NCBI GenBank assembly: GCA_016776605.1
Contig: JADHTB010000013.1
Span: 1 to 64,000, forward strand
Length of the DNA: 64,000 nt
From: Alphaproteobacteria bacterium
GTDB lineage: Bacteria; Pseudomonadota; Alphaproteobacteria; GCA-2731375
Reading direction: 5' to 3'
Translations under genes and position numbers: made by a program
In this document: one piece after another, positions 16,618 through 26,090 of the stretch
Numbering within the stretch: the stretch's first letter is position 1
Layout of the letters: every line of letters begins with the position of its first letter
The notes under the pieces: generated by a model
What the model was told of the DNA's origin: nothing
What the model saw: only the letters and a program-made list of their open reading frames with translations
Databases searched by the model: none

Positions 16618-17889
16618 CTACTCCGCGATTGGCGGCGTGAAGCGGCTTTGGCGGTAGCCTTCGGGGGCGGTGCTGTCGGCGCGTTCTTCCTGGGCGCGTT
16701 TGATTTCGTGATGGGCGACGGCGCGCAGGTGCACCTCGTCGGGGCCATCCAGGATTTGCAGGGCCCGGCCCCAACTCCACAGGTACGGCAGGGGGGTATC
16801 AGGCGATAGGCCCATGGCACCGAACACCTGGATCGCGCGGTTGACGATTTTGGTCTGCAGGGGCGGCACCAGGGCGGTGATCATGGAGATTTCCTTGCGC
16901 GCGGCGCGGTTGCCCTCGCGGTCGATCAGCCAGGCGGTTTTCAGCACCAACAGACGGGCCTGCTCTATATCGATCCGCGCCTTGGCGATCCAATCACCAA
17001 TATTGCCGTATTCATGCAGATATTTGCCGAAGGCCCGGCGTTCCAGGGCCCGTTGACACATCAGATCCAAGGCCACTTCGCATTGCCCGATGGAGCGCAT
17101 GCAATGATGGATGCGGCCCGGCCCCAGGCGGGCCTGGGCCAGGGCAAAACCGGCGCCCTCCTCGCCCAGTAAATTTTCCACCGGCACGCGGACGCCGCGA
17201 AACACCACCTCGCAGGTGCCCTCGGGGGCCAGATGGTTCATGTAGCTGATATTCCGCTCTATCACGATGCCCGGCGTATCCATGGGGAACATCACCTGGG
17301 TGTGGCGCTGGTGCGGCGGGCCGTCCGGGTCCGTCACGCCCAACACGATGCCCAGCTTGGCGCGGGGATCAAGGGCGTTGGTGATGAACCATTTGCGCCC
17401 GTCCAGGACATATTCATCGCCGTCCCGGCGAATGGAGAACTGGATATTGGTGGCATCGGACGAGGCGACATCAGGCTCGGTCATCATGAAACAGGAGCGG
17501 ATTTCGCCCTCGAACAACGGTTTCAGCCAACGTTCCTTTTGCGCCGGCGTGGCGAACAGGTGCAACAGCTCCATATTGCCGGTGTCCGGCGCATTGCAGT
17601 TGAACACTTCCGAGGCCCAATAGACCCGGCCCATGATCTCCGCCAACGGCGCATATTCCAGATTGCTGAGACCGGTGCCGGGCGCATCGCTAGGCAGGGC
17701 CGGCAGAAAGAAATTCCAAAGCCCCTCGTCCTTGGCCAGGGCCTTTAGGTCCTCCACCACCTGCGGCGGGTAGATGCCATTGGAAACATCCGTGTGATAG
17801 GCCTGTTCGTGCGGCAGGACATAGTCCTGCATAAAACGGCGCACCGCGCCCTGTAACTCGACGGATCGATCCGAATACGCGAAATCCAT
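16618..17889 (-). CDS. Acyl-CoA dehydrogenase family protein
   Basis: This 423-residue FAD enzyme would introduce a double bond into an acyl-CoA. Diagnostic parts are the FAD-contacting SCFMMTEPDVASSDATNI, the substrate/FAD region GRKWFITNALDP, and the C-terminal domain RAFGKYLHEYGNIGDWIAKARIDIEQAR followed by QVFGAMGLSPDTPLPYLW. Length fits the ACAD10/11-like branch lacking kinase domains. It stands alone on the minus strand, about 100 bp after the MetX-like gene. Confidence 0.93.
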   Translation of the reverse strand: MDFAYSDRSVELQGAVRRFMQDYVLPHEQAYHTDVSNGIYPPQVVEDLKALAKDEGLWNFFLPALPSDAPGTGLSNLEYAPLAEIMGRVYWASEVFNCNAPDTGNMELLHLFATPAQKERWLKPLFEGEIRSCFMMTEPDVASSDATNIQFSIRRDGDEYVLDGRKWFITNALDPRAKLGIVLGVTDPDGPPHQRHTQVMFPMDTPGIVIERNISYMNHLAPEGTCEVVFRGVRVPVENLLGEEGAGFALAQARLGPGRIHHCMRSIGQCEVALDLMCQRALERRAFGKYLHEYGNIGDWIAKARIDIEQARLLVLKTAWLIDREGNRAARKEISMITALVPPLQTKIVNRAIQVFGAMGLSPDTPLPYLWSWGRALQILDGPDEVHLRAVAHHEIKRAQEERADSTAPEGYRQSRFTPPIAE

Positions 17890-17991
17890 ATGCCAACAGC
17901 CCTTAGATCATTACGAAGATGGCCGAAATCTAACCGGCATGATGCGGGCACACATTGACCCTCGTCAAAAAATCGTACGCCCCGCGACCCC

Positions 17992-19029
17992 TTATGAAGT
18001 CGCCGCATGTTGGTCGAGGAAGGCTTCCAGGTCGCCGGCCCAATCCTGCCAAGCCTCGGTTGGCGCCAGATGGCCGTAGGGGCTGTCGATTTCCACATAG
18101 GCGGCATCGACGCCGCTGGCCAACAGATGCGCCATGGTCGGCGCGGCCAGTTCCGAGGCCGGGAAACGGCTGTCGGTATTGCACAGGACATACAACAGCG
18201 GCGCCTTGATATTGGCGGCGTTATCCCAGGCGTTGAAACGCACCGCCGCCTTGCGCAGGGCAATCAGGGCATTGGCATCGAACTGGCCGGCCCAGTCATG
18301 GCCGCGTTTCTGCAATTCCTGGTCCGCCGCCGCCGCGCTTCCCAGTCTATCGGTCAGCGCCTGCCCCAGCCCATAGCCGCGCAGGGTTTCAATCCTCAGG
18401 TTGACCAGCATGTCGAACACGCCGCTGTCCTGTTCCCGGCCATAATAATCGCCCCCCTGCCAGCCCGGGCATTGGGCGAAGCGGTCTTCGATCGCCGTGA
18501 TGGTTTCCGGGCCGCCACGGCTTTTGTTCCAGGTGGCGACGGGCACCAGGGCGCGCATGCGGTCGGGATGGCCGACGCCCCATTGAAAGGTCAGATAGCC
18601 GCCATAGGAAAAGCCGACCACGGCGGCCAGTTCTCCCACGCCCAGATAGTCCAACAACATGGCCTGGGCCGCCACCATGTCGGAAGTGGTGATATCGGGA
18701 AAACCAGGGCCATACGGCTTCCCCGTTGCGGGGTTGGTGCTGCCCGGCCCCGTGCTGCCAAAGGCCGAGCCGATCATATTGCTGCAAATGACGTAATAGC
18801 GGCCGGTATCGATGGCCCGGCCGGGGCCGATCAGATTATGCCACCAACCGGCGCTATCGCCGGCGGCATGCGGGCTGGAAGTATAGCCGTGACACAGCAG
18901 AATGGCGTTGTCGGCGGCGGCGTTCAAGGTGCCATAGGTTTCGTAGGCCAGATTCAATTGGGCCAGGGCGCCGCCCAGCTCCAATTCGAAATTCCGGGCC
19001 TCGAACAGCGTCGATGTGGCAAGCAGCAT
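17992..19029 (-). CDS. MetX-like alpha/beta hydrolase
   Basis: This 345-residue alpha/beta-hydrolase is related to homoserine O-acetyltransferase (MetX). The nucleophile elbow is GFSYGG (S141). The acid is probably the Asp in CNTDSRFP, and the base the His in SPYGHLAP. The N-terminal ARNFELELGGALAQLNLAYETYGTLN is typical. True MetX proteins carry a GGSMGG elbow; here it is GFSYGG, so another ester or acyl substrate is likely. An ATG at 19029 with GGGGGA upstream is favoured over a TTG at 19041. It follows the LLM oxidoreductase gene by 39 bp. Confidence 0.82.
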   Translation of the reverse strand: MLLATSTLFEARNFELELGGALAQLNLAYETYGTLNAAADNAILLCHGYTSSPHAAGDSAGWWHNLIGPGRAIDTGRYYVICSNMIGSAFGSTGPGSTNPATGKPYGPGFPDITTSDMVAAQAMLLDYLGVGELAAVVGFSYGGYLTFQWGVGHPDRMRALVPVATWNKSRGGPETITAIEDRFAQCPGWQGGDYYGREQDSGVFDMLVNLRIETLRGYGLGQALTDRLGSAAAADQELQKRGHDWAGQFDANALIALRKAAVRFNAWDNAANIKAPLLYVLCNTDSRFPASELAAPTMAHLLASGVDAAYVEIDSPYGHLAPTEAWQDWAGDLEAFLDQHAATS

Positions 19030-19068
19030 CACATCCCCCAATTTTCGGCAACAATCACCCCTTGGGCA

Positions 19069-20217
19069 TTACACCTTGGGCATCACGTCCTTGGCGAACC
19101 ATTCCAATTGTTCCAGCATCACCGCCAACGGAGTGCCCATGCTGGACTGTACGTTGACCGCTTCCAGGCCGGGATATTTCTCCGCCCGTTCCTGCAGGAA
19201 TTCCACGAAGCCCTCGGGCGGGCCGCAGTACCAGGCACCCCGTTCGCAGGCGAATTCCAACGGCGCCAGGCCGCTGTCTTCCCAGCCGCCGCGCCGGCTC
19301 AGGGCCTCGACCTGCCCGTCCTTCATGGGACCCATGAAGCCCAGGGGGGCGAATAATTTGGCGTGCTCTTGATAAAACGGCGTGGCCTCGGCGATCGCCT
19401 GCTCCCTGGTCGGGGCTAGATGATAGGAGATACCGAAACATAGATCGGTGCCCAGGGGCGCATCGATGCCCGCGCGCTGCTGTGCCTGTTGAAAGGCAAT
19501 CACCGAATTATCCGCCATCAGGGCGGAACCGCCGCCGATCACGCCCTTGATACCGTGTTTGATCATGAAATCCAGGCCCCGCTCGGTCGCGCTGACCACG
19601 GGCTGCCAGCATTCCACGGGCAAATTCAATGGCCGGGGCACCAGTGTCATCTCTTCCAGATCATAGCCGCGATAGGGCACCCGCGCCGGCAAAGTATAGT
19701 GCTTGCCTTCATGGGAAAATGCCTCGTTATTGAAGGCCTTGAAGATGATCTCGACCGCTTCTTCAAAGATATCGCGGTTGGCGTCCGCGTCCAGCATGGG
19801 GCCGCCCAGGCTTTCCACTTCCCGGGTGTGATAGCCCCGGGCAACGCCAAAGGTAACCCGCCCCTTGGTCATGTGATCCGCCATGGCGAAATCCTCGGCC
19901 AGGCGCAGGGGATGCCACATGGGCGCAACGTTGAAACCGCAGCCGATGCGCAGGTTTTTGGTCAAATGCGCCAGATGCACCCCCATCATCAACAGGTTGG
20001 GGATGCATTCATAGCCCTCGCGCTGGAAATGATGCTCCGCCAGCCACAGGGTGTCATAACCCAGGCCGTCCATGCATTTGGCCATGGCCTCTGTCTTGTC
20101 AAAAATCGTGGCCAGATGCTTGTCGGAATAGCGCCGCTCGTTGGCCGGGGTGGCATCGGTCCCCATATCGCCCAGATCAATGTGCCCGGCGAACAGGCTT
20201 GAAAATCTTTTTATCAT
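19069..20217 (-). CDS. LLM-class flavin-dependent oxidoreductase
   Basis: This 382-residue luciferase-like monooxygenase has a TIM barrel using FMNH2. Typical features are WLAEHHFQREGYECIPNLL near residues 60-78, LRIGCGFNVAPMWHPLRLAEDFAMAD, and GVARGYHTREVESLGGP. It would oxidise an unknown substrate, often an alkane, sulfonate or terpenoid derivative. AGGAGG seven bases before the ATG is strong. The downstream MetX-like hydrolase is probably co-transcribed, consistent with a monooxygenase making an ester that a hydrolase opens. Confidence 0.92.
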   Translation of the reverse strand: MIKRFSSLFAGHIDLGDMGTDATPANERRYSDKHLATIFDKTEAMAKCMDGLGYDTLWLAEHHFQREGYECIPNLLMMGVHLAHLTKNLRIGCGFNVAPMWHPLRLAEDFAMADHMTKGRVTFGVARGYHTREVESLGGPMLDADANRDIFEEAVEIIFKAFNNEAFSHEGKHYTLPARVPYRGYDLEEMTLVPRPLNLPVECWQPVVSATERGLDFMIKHGIKGVIGGGSALMADNSVIAFQQAQQRAGIDAPLGTDLCFGISYHLAPTREQAIAEATPFYQEHAKLFAPLGFMGPMKDGQVEALSRRGGWEDSGLAPLEFACERGAWYCGPPEGFVEFLQERAEKYPGLEAVNVQSSMGTPLAVMLEQLEWFAKDVMPKV

Positions 20218-20336
20218 CTGTGGTCCTCCTAATCCCTGTCCTATTGTAGACAGCTTGCCGCCTATCTTTCAAATCGCCGCCGCCCCCTATAGACTATGGC
20301 GATCTGAACAGCTCTGATTACCGGAGAACCCTGACC

Positions 20337-20807
20337 ATGGATCAAGCCAACCCTTACGAAGCCAAACGCCAGGCCTTGCAGAAAAAGTTCATGGGGGCGG
20401 ATCGTTCGGCCGATGATCCGTTGGGCACAGATGGGGTGCATCATCTGGTGCTGATCTCGTCCGACCTGGATGCCACGGTCGCATTTTATACCCAGGTCTT
20501 GAACATGCGGCTGGTGAAGGTGGTGGTAAACCGCGACGATCCCACCTCGACGCATATCTTTCTGGACATGGGCGGCGGCAATCTGCTGGCGTTCTTCGAT
20601 TTTCCCGAACATGGCGATGCCCCGGTGGTGCGCGGCATTGGCGCCATGCATCACGTGGCGTTAAAGGCCACGCCAGCGCAATACAAGGCGCTGTTCGCCC
20701 GATTGAAGACGCAGGGCATAGACTATTCCCTGCATGGCAGCGAACAGGCCGGCTCCGTCTATATCCGCGATCCCGACAACGCCCTGATCGAGATTACTTG
20801 CCGCTGA
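20337..20807 (+). CDS. VOC family protein
   Basis: This 156-residue protein of the vicinal-oxygen-chelate (glyoxalase/extradiol dioxygenase) fold has two beta-alpha-beta-beta-beta units. Metal-type residues are the His in GVHHLVLIS (about residue 34), a second His in MHHVALKA, and the terminal Glu in NALIEITCR. Such proteins include lyases, isomerases and extradiol dioxygenases, so the reaction is open. It is divergent from the LLM gene and convergent with the PhyH gene. The leader has GGAGAACC before the ATG. Confidence 0.87.
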   Translation: MDQANPYEAKRQALQKKFMGADRSADDPLGTDGVHHLVLISSDLDATVAFYTQVLNMRLVKVVVNRDDPTSTHIFLDMGGGNLLAFFDFPEHGDAPVVRGIGAMHHVALKATPAQYKALFARLKTQGIDYSLHGSEQAGSVYIRDPDNALIEITCR

Positions 20808-20817
20808 GAATGTTGGG

Positions 20818-21591
20818 CTATTTCAGCAGGCAGTCCTCGGACAGGGCCGACAGCGGGGTGAAATCCCGGTGCGCGATATATTCCGGGCGCTTAAAGCGGC
20901 GGATGGCGTTGTCGGTACGGTTATAGGTGACATAGACGATCAGCCGGTCCCAGGGCGACATGTTGGGCGGCGAACCATGCACCAGGGTGCCGTGAAAGAA
21001 AAAACCGGAGCCGGGCGGGCCTTTTGGCGCGGCGATACCGCCGCGTTCCACCATGCCGGCAACCGTCTGCTCATCCAGGGTCCAAAGCGGGTACGATGTG
21101 GTCACCACGTCGTGGTCGGCCTCCAGCACCCCGGCCTTGTGGCTTTTCGGTACGATGTAAAGCGGCCCGTTGAACTCGTTCACCTCGTCCAGAAAAACCG
21201 CCAGGTTCATGGCCCGCGCCTCGGGCATGCCATCGTCCCGCTGCCAGGTGCCATAGTCCTGATGCCACTGCCAGACTTCGCCGTCGAAGGCCGCCTTGCC
21301 ATTCAGCTTGAACTGATGAATGTAAACCTCGCCATCCAGTAATTGCTGCGCCGGTTCCAGGATGCGGGGGTGGCTGACGAAGCGGCGATAGACATCGTTG
21401 TAGGTATGGGTGGCGAAGGCCGTGCGTACCGCCTCGCCCGATGCCTCGCGGATCACTTCCGGACGCCGCTGGGCAAAAATATCCGGGATTTCACCCTTTA
21501 GAACCGCGACCTCCTCGGCCGAAAACAGGTCCGGCACGAAGATGAAACCTTCCTCATCGAACTGTTTCAGTTGTGCGTCGTCAAGCTGCAT
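20818..21591 (-). CDS. Phytanoyl-CoA dioxygenase (PhyH) family protein
   Basis: This 257-residue Fe(II)/2-oxoglutarate oxygenase has the facial triad visible as H110-x-D112 in WQWHQDYGTW and H205 in HGTLVHGSPPN. R216 in SPWDRLIVYVTYN probably binds 2-oxoglutarate. It would hydroxylate an acyl-CoA or small molecule. The gene lies 15 bp after the GMC oxidoreductase gene on the same strand. GGGAGG precedes its ATG. Confidence 0.93.
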   Translation of the reverse strand: MQLDDAQLKQFDEEGFIFVPDLFSAEEVAVLKGEIPDIFAQRRPEVIREASGEAVRTAFATHTYNDVYRRFVSHPRILEPAQQLLDGEVYIHQFKLNGKAAFDGEVWQWHQDYGTWQRDDGMPEARAMNLAVFLDEVNEFNGPLYIVPKSHKAGVLEADHDVVTTSYPLWTLDEQTVAGMVERGGIAAPKGPPGSGFFFHGTLVHGSPPNMSPWDRLIVYVTYNRTDNAIRRFKRPEYIAHRDFTPLSALSEDCLLK

Positions 21592-21606
21592 GATCAGGGC
21601 CTCCCA

Positions 21607-23313
21607 TCATTCGCCGGCCAATATGGCATCGGCGATTTTTTCCGCCGTCATCAAGGTCGGGAAGTTGGTGTTGGCGCAGGGCACGATGGGAAAGACCGAG
21701 GCATCGACCACCCGCAACCCCTCGACGCCGCGAACCCGGCCGGCGTTATTGGTCACCGCCTTGGGATCGTCGTCGGCACCCATGCGGCAGGAACATGAGG
21801 CATGCCAGACACCAACGGCAGCCTTTTTGACGAACGCCTCCAACGCCTCGTCATCTTCCATGATTTGCCCCAGTGAAAATTCCTCCAGGATCAATTTTTC
21901 CATCAGGATCCGGCGCAGGAAGTCCGGGCCGTCCAGCAGCTTCGCCATCATGCCGGTCATGAACTTGTTCTTGAAGGTCACCTCGCCGACCTGACGTACC
22001 TTTTCGGAATAGCTGGCCGGGAACGGGTCCGAGGTCGCCGCCAGCAGCGCCGGCATGGCATGCATGGCGGCCATTTTGCGGACGCCGTTTTTCAGGCGGT
22101 CCAGATCGCGTTGATCGGAAAGCAGGTTGAATTCCACCGTCGGTTCTTCCTGCCAGTCAGCGGAGCTGAGTTTGACCTGACCGGTCTCGGAATAGGTCTT
22201 GTTGACGAAAATAATCATCGAGGCGATCTGCTCGCCCACCGCATGCCAGGAAGATTTGGAGGAGGCCGCCACGAACATATCGCCTTTCGGGATGCCCTCC
22301 ATCTCGGACGAATAGCGCAGGCCGACAAGAAGGTGACGGCGGGTAAATTCGTTGATCCGGGCGTGCGGTTTGATAAACGAGGCCACGGCGACCGAAGGGT
22401 GATCCATCAAACCCTGGCCCACGCCGGGCACATTGGCGCGCACATGGATGCCCATTTCGCCCAATGCCATGGCCGGGCCGATGCCGGCACGCATCAAATG
22501 GGCCGGCGAATGGATCGCGCCCGAGGACAGAATGATTTCGTTGCCACGGAATTCCTGCTCCCGCCCCGCCACCAATGCCTTGACGCCAACACAGCGGTTG
22601 CCGTCGAACAACAATTCCTTGACCTGGGTGCCGGTCGATATGGTCAGGTTTTCCCGCAGGCGGGTGCCGGGATCCAGATAACCGATGGCGGCGGAGACCC
22701 GGCGCTCGTACGCATTCGACATGGTGACGGGAAAATAGCCGTCCTTGAATTCGCCATTCTGATCGGGCAGGAACTCGTAACCGGCCTCGCCGAAGGCTTT
22801 ACCGGTAGCGGTGGCGTGATCGTTCCATTGATCGGGCATAATGCGGCGCACGGGAATACGGCCTGACTGGCCGTGATAGGCATCATCAAAATCCATGTCC
22901 CGTTCGACTTTTTTGAAATAGGGCAGCACGGCATCCCAATTCCAACCCTTGGCGCCACGGGTTTCCCATTCATTGTAATCCGTCGGGGCGCCGCGGTTGG
23001 CCATTTGACCATTGATGGAGGAGCCGCCGCCCAGCACCCTGGCCTGTTCGTATTTTCGCAGGCGGGGGCGATCAGCATCGGGATTGTTGTGGGAGATCAC
23101 CTCGGTCGTGACCTTCAGCTCATTCCAGAGAAAGCGTTTGTCCAGATAAGCGGTGCCGGGATAGCTATCCAGGATTTCCTCGGGCACTTTACCGTGGGGT
23201 GTGTCCATGCCCGCCTCGCACAACAGCACCTTGTTGGCGCTACGCGCGGACAGCCGGTTGGCCATGACCGATCCGGCGGAACCGCCGCCGACAATGATAT
23301 AATCGTATTGCAT
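21607..23313 (-). CDS. GMC family oxidoreductase
   Basis: This 568-residue FAD flavoprotein of the glucose-methanol-choline family is similar in layout to choline and alcohol dehydrogenases. It has the N-terminal dinucleotide motif GGGSAGSVMANRLS (residues 9-22), the GMC signature GGGSSINGQMANRG, the second signature SSGAIHSPAHLMRAGIG, and an active-site His in GVWHASCSCRMG near residue 506. No signal peptide is seen. It probably oxidises an alcohol and forms a two-gene unit with the PhyH gene. AGGGGAG precedes the ATG. Confidence 0.94.
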   Translation of the reverse strand: MQYDYIIVGGGSAGSVMANRLSARSANKVLLCEAGMDTPHGKVPEEILDSYPGTAYLDKRFLWNELKVTTEVISHNNPDADRPRLRKYEQARVLGGGSSINGQMANRGAPTDYNEWETRGAKGWNWDAVLPYFKKVERDMDFDDAYHGQSGRIPVRRIMPDQWNDHATATGKAFGEAGYEFLPDQNGEFKDGYFPVTMSNAYERRVSAAIGYLDPGTRLRENLTISTGTQVKELLFDGNRCVGVKALVAGREQEFRGNEIILSSGAIHSPAHLMRAGIGPAMALGEMGIHVRANVPGVGQGLMDHPSVAVASFIKPHARINEFTRRHLLVGLRYSSEMEGIPKGDMFVAASSKSSWHAVGEQIASMIIFVNKTYSETGQVKLSSADWQEEPTVEFNLLSDQRDLDRLKNGVRKMAAMHAMPALLAATSDPFPASYSEKVRQVGEVTFKNKFMTGMMAKLLDGPDFLRRILMEKLILEEFSLGQIMEDDEALEAFVKKAAVGVWHASCSCRMGADDDPKAVTNNAGRVRGVEGLRVVDASVFPIVPCANTNFPTLMTAEKIADAILAGE

Positions 23314-23412
23314 TTCACTCCCCTTTTTTTATTGCCAGCCAAAGCATATTGACCAATCATTTACGCCGCATCGGCGGCTGCAATGAATTGAACATGACTC
23401 CAGCGGTACCGT

Positions 23413-24000
23413 TCATTCGTCCTCTGCGACATAGTAAAGCACGAATTCCTGGGCCAGACGCTCAATTTCGCGCGCCGGCCGCGATAGGTGCGAAATCGGG
23501 ATATAAACCGCCGGATAGCCCGCAGCCTGCTTTTTAAACTTGGCCAGTTGCGGTGATATGAAAGGCAGTACGCCAATCGAGTTGCGGATAAAGGTGCGTG
23601 CCTTTTCCGCCAATTGGTCGGGGTCTACCGCAACCATCAGCACCCGGCGCATCAGGGTTGCATTCGCCGCCCCTATGCCGATCACCGCCGACCATGGGAT
23701 CAGCCCGATGGGGGGACGCTGGCAATGGATGCCGGCCGCGTCAAACACCACCACCGGCTTTCGGTCAAAGGCCATTTGCAGCAACACGCCGGCCACGAAC
23801 AGAGGGATCAAAATGGCCAGTATGTTGGTCAAGTGCATTTCGGCCAGAACGAATTCCACGGCTTCATCCGATTGCAGGGCAATGCCCACGCCCACCAGAC
23901 AGGGTAGGATCAAAACACCAAGTTTAATCTTTGACGGATAAAAATTCACCGGCGAGGGTGGCGCCGGCTTGCCGGCGGCCCGTGGCGTGCCAGCCGACAC
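23413..24000 (-). CDS. STM3941-like membrane protein
   Basis: This 195-residue protein resembles the uncharacterised STM3941 family. It has an FYPSKIKLGVLILPCLVGVGI first membrane span, a second span (ILAILIPLFVAGVLLQMAF), then a PH-like cytoplasmic region with GIHCQRPPIGLIPWSAVIGIG and VYIPISHLSRPAREI. Its function is unknown. The start is a GTG placed directly after the TGA of a 56-codon remnant (TGAGTG), so its translation may be coupled to that fragment. An internal start cannot be excluded. Confidence 0.72.
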   Translation of the reverse strand: MSAGTPRAAGKPAPPSPVNFYPSKIKLGVLILPCLVGVGIALQSDEAVEFVLAEMHLTNILAILIPLFVAGVLLQMAFDRKPVVVFDAAGIHCQRPPIGLIPWSAVIGIGAANATLMRRVLMVAVDPDQLAEKARTFIRNSIGVLPFISPQLAKFKKQAAGYPAVYIPISHLSRPAREIERLAQEFVLYYVAEDE

Positions 24001-24171
24001 TCAACCGGCCGCGTGGTTGCCCAAGGCGCTTTTTATCGCACCGTGGAAAAGTCCTGGCGATGTATACCCACTGACATCGTTGCGGTAGACCGTTTCGGCC
24101 AAGGTCATCTCGCCACTATCGAGGTAGCTCAACAACCCCTTCGCCTGCAACACCTGTTCCGAATGCCGCAT
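24001..24171 (-). pseudogene. N-terminal fragment resembling a Rieske oxygenase alpha subunit
   Basis: A 56-codon frame with a good ribosome-binding site (AAAGGATGATTT before the ATG) begins with a SEQVLQAKGLLSYLDSG stretch and continues LAETVYRNDVSGYTSPGLF. This resembles the first ~55 residues of some Rieske ring-hydroxylating oxygenase alpha subunits, in the section before the Rieske cysteines. The frame then stops, and no Rieske or iron-site motif follows. It is probably a remnant. It could alternatively be a short real gene that couples translation into the downstream STM3941-like gene. Confidence 0.4.
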
Positions 24172-24282
24172 AAATCATCCTTTCGTCTATCGGGCGCGAT
24201 CATAGCTATTCGTGTAATTCGCCGCTACTCTACTATTGCAAACAACGCCTTGGAAAACTTCGAACTAAAAGGTCAATCGTGC

Positions 24283-25083
24283 ATGAAACGAATTTTGATT
24301 GTTATAGATGGTAGCGCCAATGATGCCGAATCTCTGGCCAGTGCCAAAACTTTTGCCATTCTGACCGGCGCCCAATTGACCGTTGCCCATGCCCGTGTCG
24401 CGGACCAGTCGCTTGTGGGGTTTGGTGAATTTATTTTTGCCGCCAGCGACGTCGACCGCTCGGCGCAGAACGAGGCCCAGGCCAAAGCCGCCTTCGACGC
24501 CGTCTGTGGTGATCTGCCGGACGCGCGGTTTCTGGTCTACGATGCCAGTTGCGACACCATTACCGCCGCTATCGGCTACGCCTATGACCTGATCATGGTG
24601 GAACGGTTGTCCAGCGAAGACGGACCCGAGGCCAGCAACCTGAATGCCGCCCTTTTTGAAACGGGACGCCTTGTACTGCTGGTCCCTCCGCAGGCAGCCG
24701 CTGGGCCCATCAAACGGGCCGCAATCGTCTGGAATGACTCGGCGCAGACCGCCAGGGCCATCAAATCCGCCCTGCCGTTGTTGCAGATCGCCCAGGACGT
24801 TGTTCTTTTAACGGGCAGCGGCACGGAAGAGGTGGCGGTGGCACTGCTGTTGGAATACCTGGCCGCCTACGATCTTGCGCCCAGTGTGCAGGCTTATGAT
24901 TCTGAACGGCTGACGGCCCGCGCCCGTGGCCGCGCCCTGATCGCGGCCGCCAGTCAGGCCGGCGCCGACCTGTTAGTCATGGGCGCCTTCGGCGAAGGGC
25001 AAGCGGGCGCCATCGCCGGACTGGGCCGCGCGACGCGCAAGATTGTCACCGCGGCACCCATGCCCGTGCTGTTGCAAAGTTAG
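24283..25083 (+). CDS. Universal stress protein with two Usp domains
   Basis: This 266-residue cytoplasmic protein contains two UspA units. The first starts KRILIVIDGSANDAESLASAKTFA. The second starts KRAAIVWNDSAQTARAIKSALP and ends with ADLLVMGAFGEGQAGAIAGLGRATRKIV, the typical G-2x-G-9x-G-like nucleotide loop region. The second half looks more conserved. It is likely induced by stress and may bind ATP. The ATG at 24283 is chosen because the protein motif begins there. An SDR gene follows after 10 bp. Confidence 0.88.
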   Translation: MKRILIVIDGSANDAESLASAKTFAILTGAQLTVAHARVADQSLVGFGEFIFAASDVDRSAQNEAQAKAAFDAVCGDLPDARFLVYDASCDTITAAIGYAYDLIMVERLSSEDGPEASNLNAALFETGRLVLLVPPQAAAGPIKRAAIVWNDSAQTARAIKSALPLLQIAQDVVLLTGSGTEEVAVALLLEYLAAYDLAPSVQAYDSERLTARARGRALIAAASQAGADLLVMGAFGEGQAGAIAGLGRATRKIVTAAPMPVLLQS

Positions 25084-25093
25084 GAACAAGCGA

Positions 25094-25873
25094 ATGGTAC
25101 TTAAAAATCAAGTCGCCCTGGTAACCGGTGCGGGTAATGGCATTGGCGCCGCGATCAGCCAGGCCATGGCTGCCGCCGGCGCGCATGTGGTCTGCGCCGA
25201 TATAGATATTGAAACGGCGCAACAAACCGCTGCCGCCGCGGCCCTTGAGGGCGTGGAAAGCCTGACCCTGAGCGTGGACGTAGGCGACGTCGATGCGATC
25301 GAAGGCATGTTGAACGCCACCATGGAACGCTTTGGCCGCCTTGACATCATCGTCAATAATGCCGGCGTCACCAGAAAAGCCTTCATCATGGACCTGACCG
25401 AAGCGGACTGGGACCGTATTCACCGGGTCAACGCCAAAGGCGTGTTCTTTTGTCTGCAGGGGGCGGCCCGGCGCATGATCGAACAGGGGGGTGGGCGCAT
25501 TATCAACATGGCGTCGATCGCGGGGCGCGGTTACGCCGGTACATCGAACGCCGCCTATGCCGCTTCCAAGGGGGCCGTCATTGCCTTGACCAGAACGGCG
25601 GCGCAGCAATTGGGGCGGCACAACATAACGGTCAATGCCATCTGCCCCGGCGTCACCCGCACCGCGTTGCTTGACCAGATATTCACGACCCTGCACGAGA
25701 CCGAGGGCATCAGCAAAGCCGATGCGGAAGCCCGCGCCGCCCGCCCTATACCTCTGGGCCGGGTAAACGAGCCCGAGGATATCGCCGCCATGGCGGTGTT
25801 CCTGGCCTCACCCGGTGCGCGCAATATCACAGGTCAGGCCTATAACGTGGATGGCGGCCTGATAACCAGTTAG
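25094..25873 (+). CDS. SDR family oxidoreductase
   Basis: This 259-residue classical short-chain dehydrogenase/reductase has the cofactor motif GAGNGIG (residues 12-18), NNAG near 89-92, and catalytic Ser in INMASIAG with YAASK. A C-terminal NVDGGLITS is normal. The acidic Asp after strand 2 (CADIDIE) suggests NAD(H) preference. It lies 10 bp after the Usp gene, so they probably form an operon. Its substrate is unknown. Confidence 0.93.
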   Translation: MVLKNQVALVTGAGNGIGAAISQAMAAAGAHVVCADIDIETAQQTAAAAALEGVESLTLSVDVGDVDAIEGMLNATMERFGRLDIIVNNAGVTRKAFIMDLTEADWDRIHRVNAKGVFFCLQGAARRMIEQGGGRIINMASIAGRGYAGTSNAAYAASKGAVIALTRTAAQQLGRHNITVNAICPGVTRTALLDQIFTTLHETEGISKADAEARAARPIPLGRVNEPEDIAAMAVFLASPGARNITGQAYNVDGGLITS

Positions 25874-25886
25874 GCGGATTCTGGCC

Positions 25887-26090
25887 GTGGAAGCCATACT
25901 GCAAAACGGCATGGATTGGGCGGGCGGGTATTCCTTCGCGCTTAGCCTGTTGTTTTTTATTCCGGCCATCCTGGCCTTCCTGCGCGGCCATCCCCGCCGC
26001 TGGCCCATTGTGCTCCTGCTGCTCTCGCTAGGCTGGACCGGCGTCGGCTGGCTGGTGGCGCTGATCTGGTCGCTGTCAGCCACACGTTAG
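25887..26090 (+). CDS. Superinfection-immunity family membrane protein
   Basis: This 67-residue protein has two membrane helices joined by a short loop. The second helix carries the GWTGVGWLVALIW signature of the superinfection-immunity family, named after the T4 Imm-like protein but common in bacterial chromosomes without phage context. No phage genes are nearby, so a defence role is not supported here. The start is GTG at 25887; an ATG at 25911 would also keep both helices. It follows the SDR gene by 13 bp. Confidence 0.75.
   Translation: MEAILQNGMDWAGGYSFALSLLFFIPAILAFLRGHPRRWPIVLLLLSLGWTGVGWLVALIWSLSATR

Noticed and set aside
18007..19356. Long plus-strand open frame of 449 codons
   Set aside because: It lies opposite the MetX-like and LLM genes, which have full motifs and ribosome-binding sites. 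The translated product has no recognisable domain; it is a GC-rich antisense shadow.
25887..26090. Superinfection-immunity family protein as evidence of a prophage
   Set aside because: No phage structural, integrase or lysis genes are nearby, and the family is common in chromosomes; the annotation was kept but not the phage interpretation.
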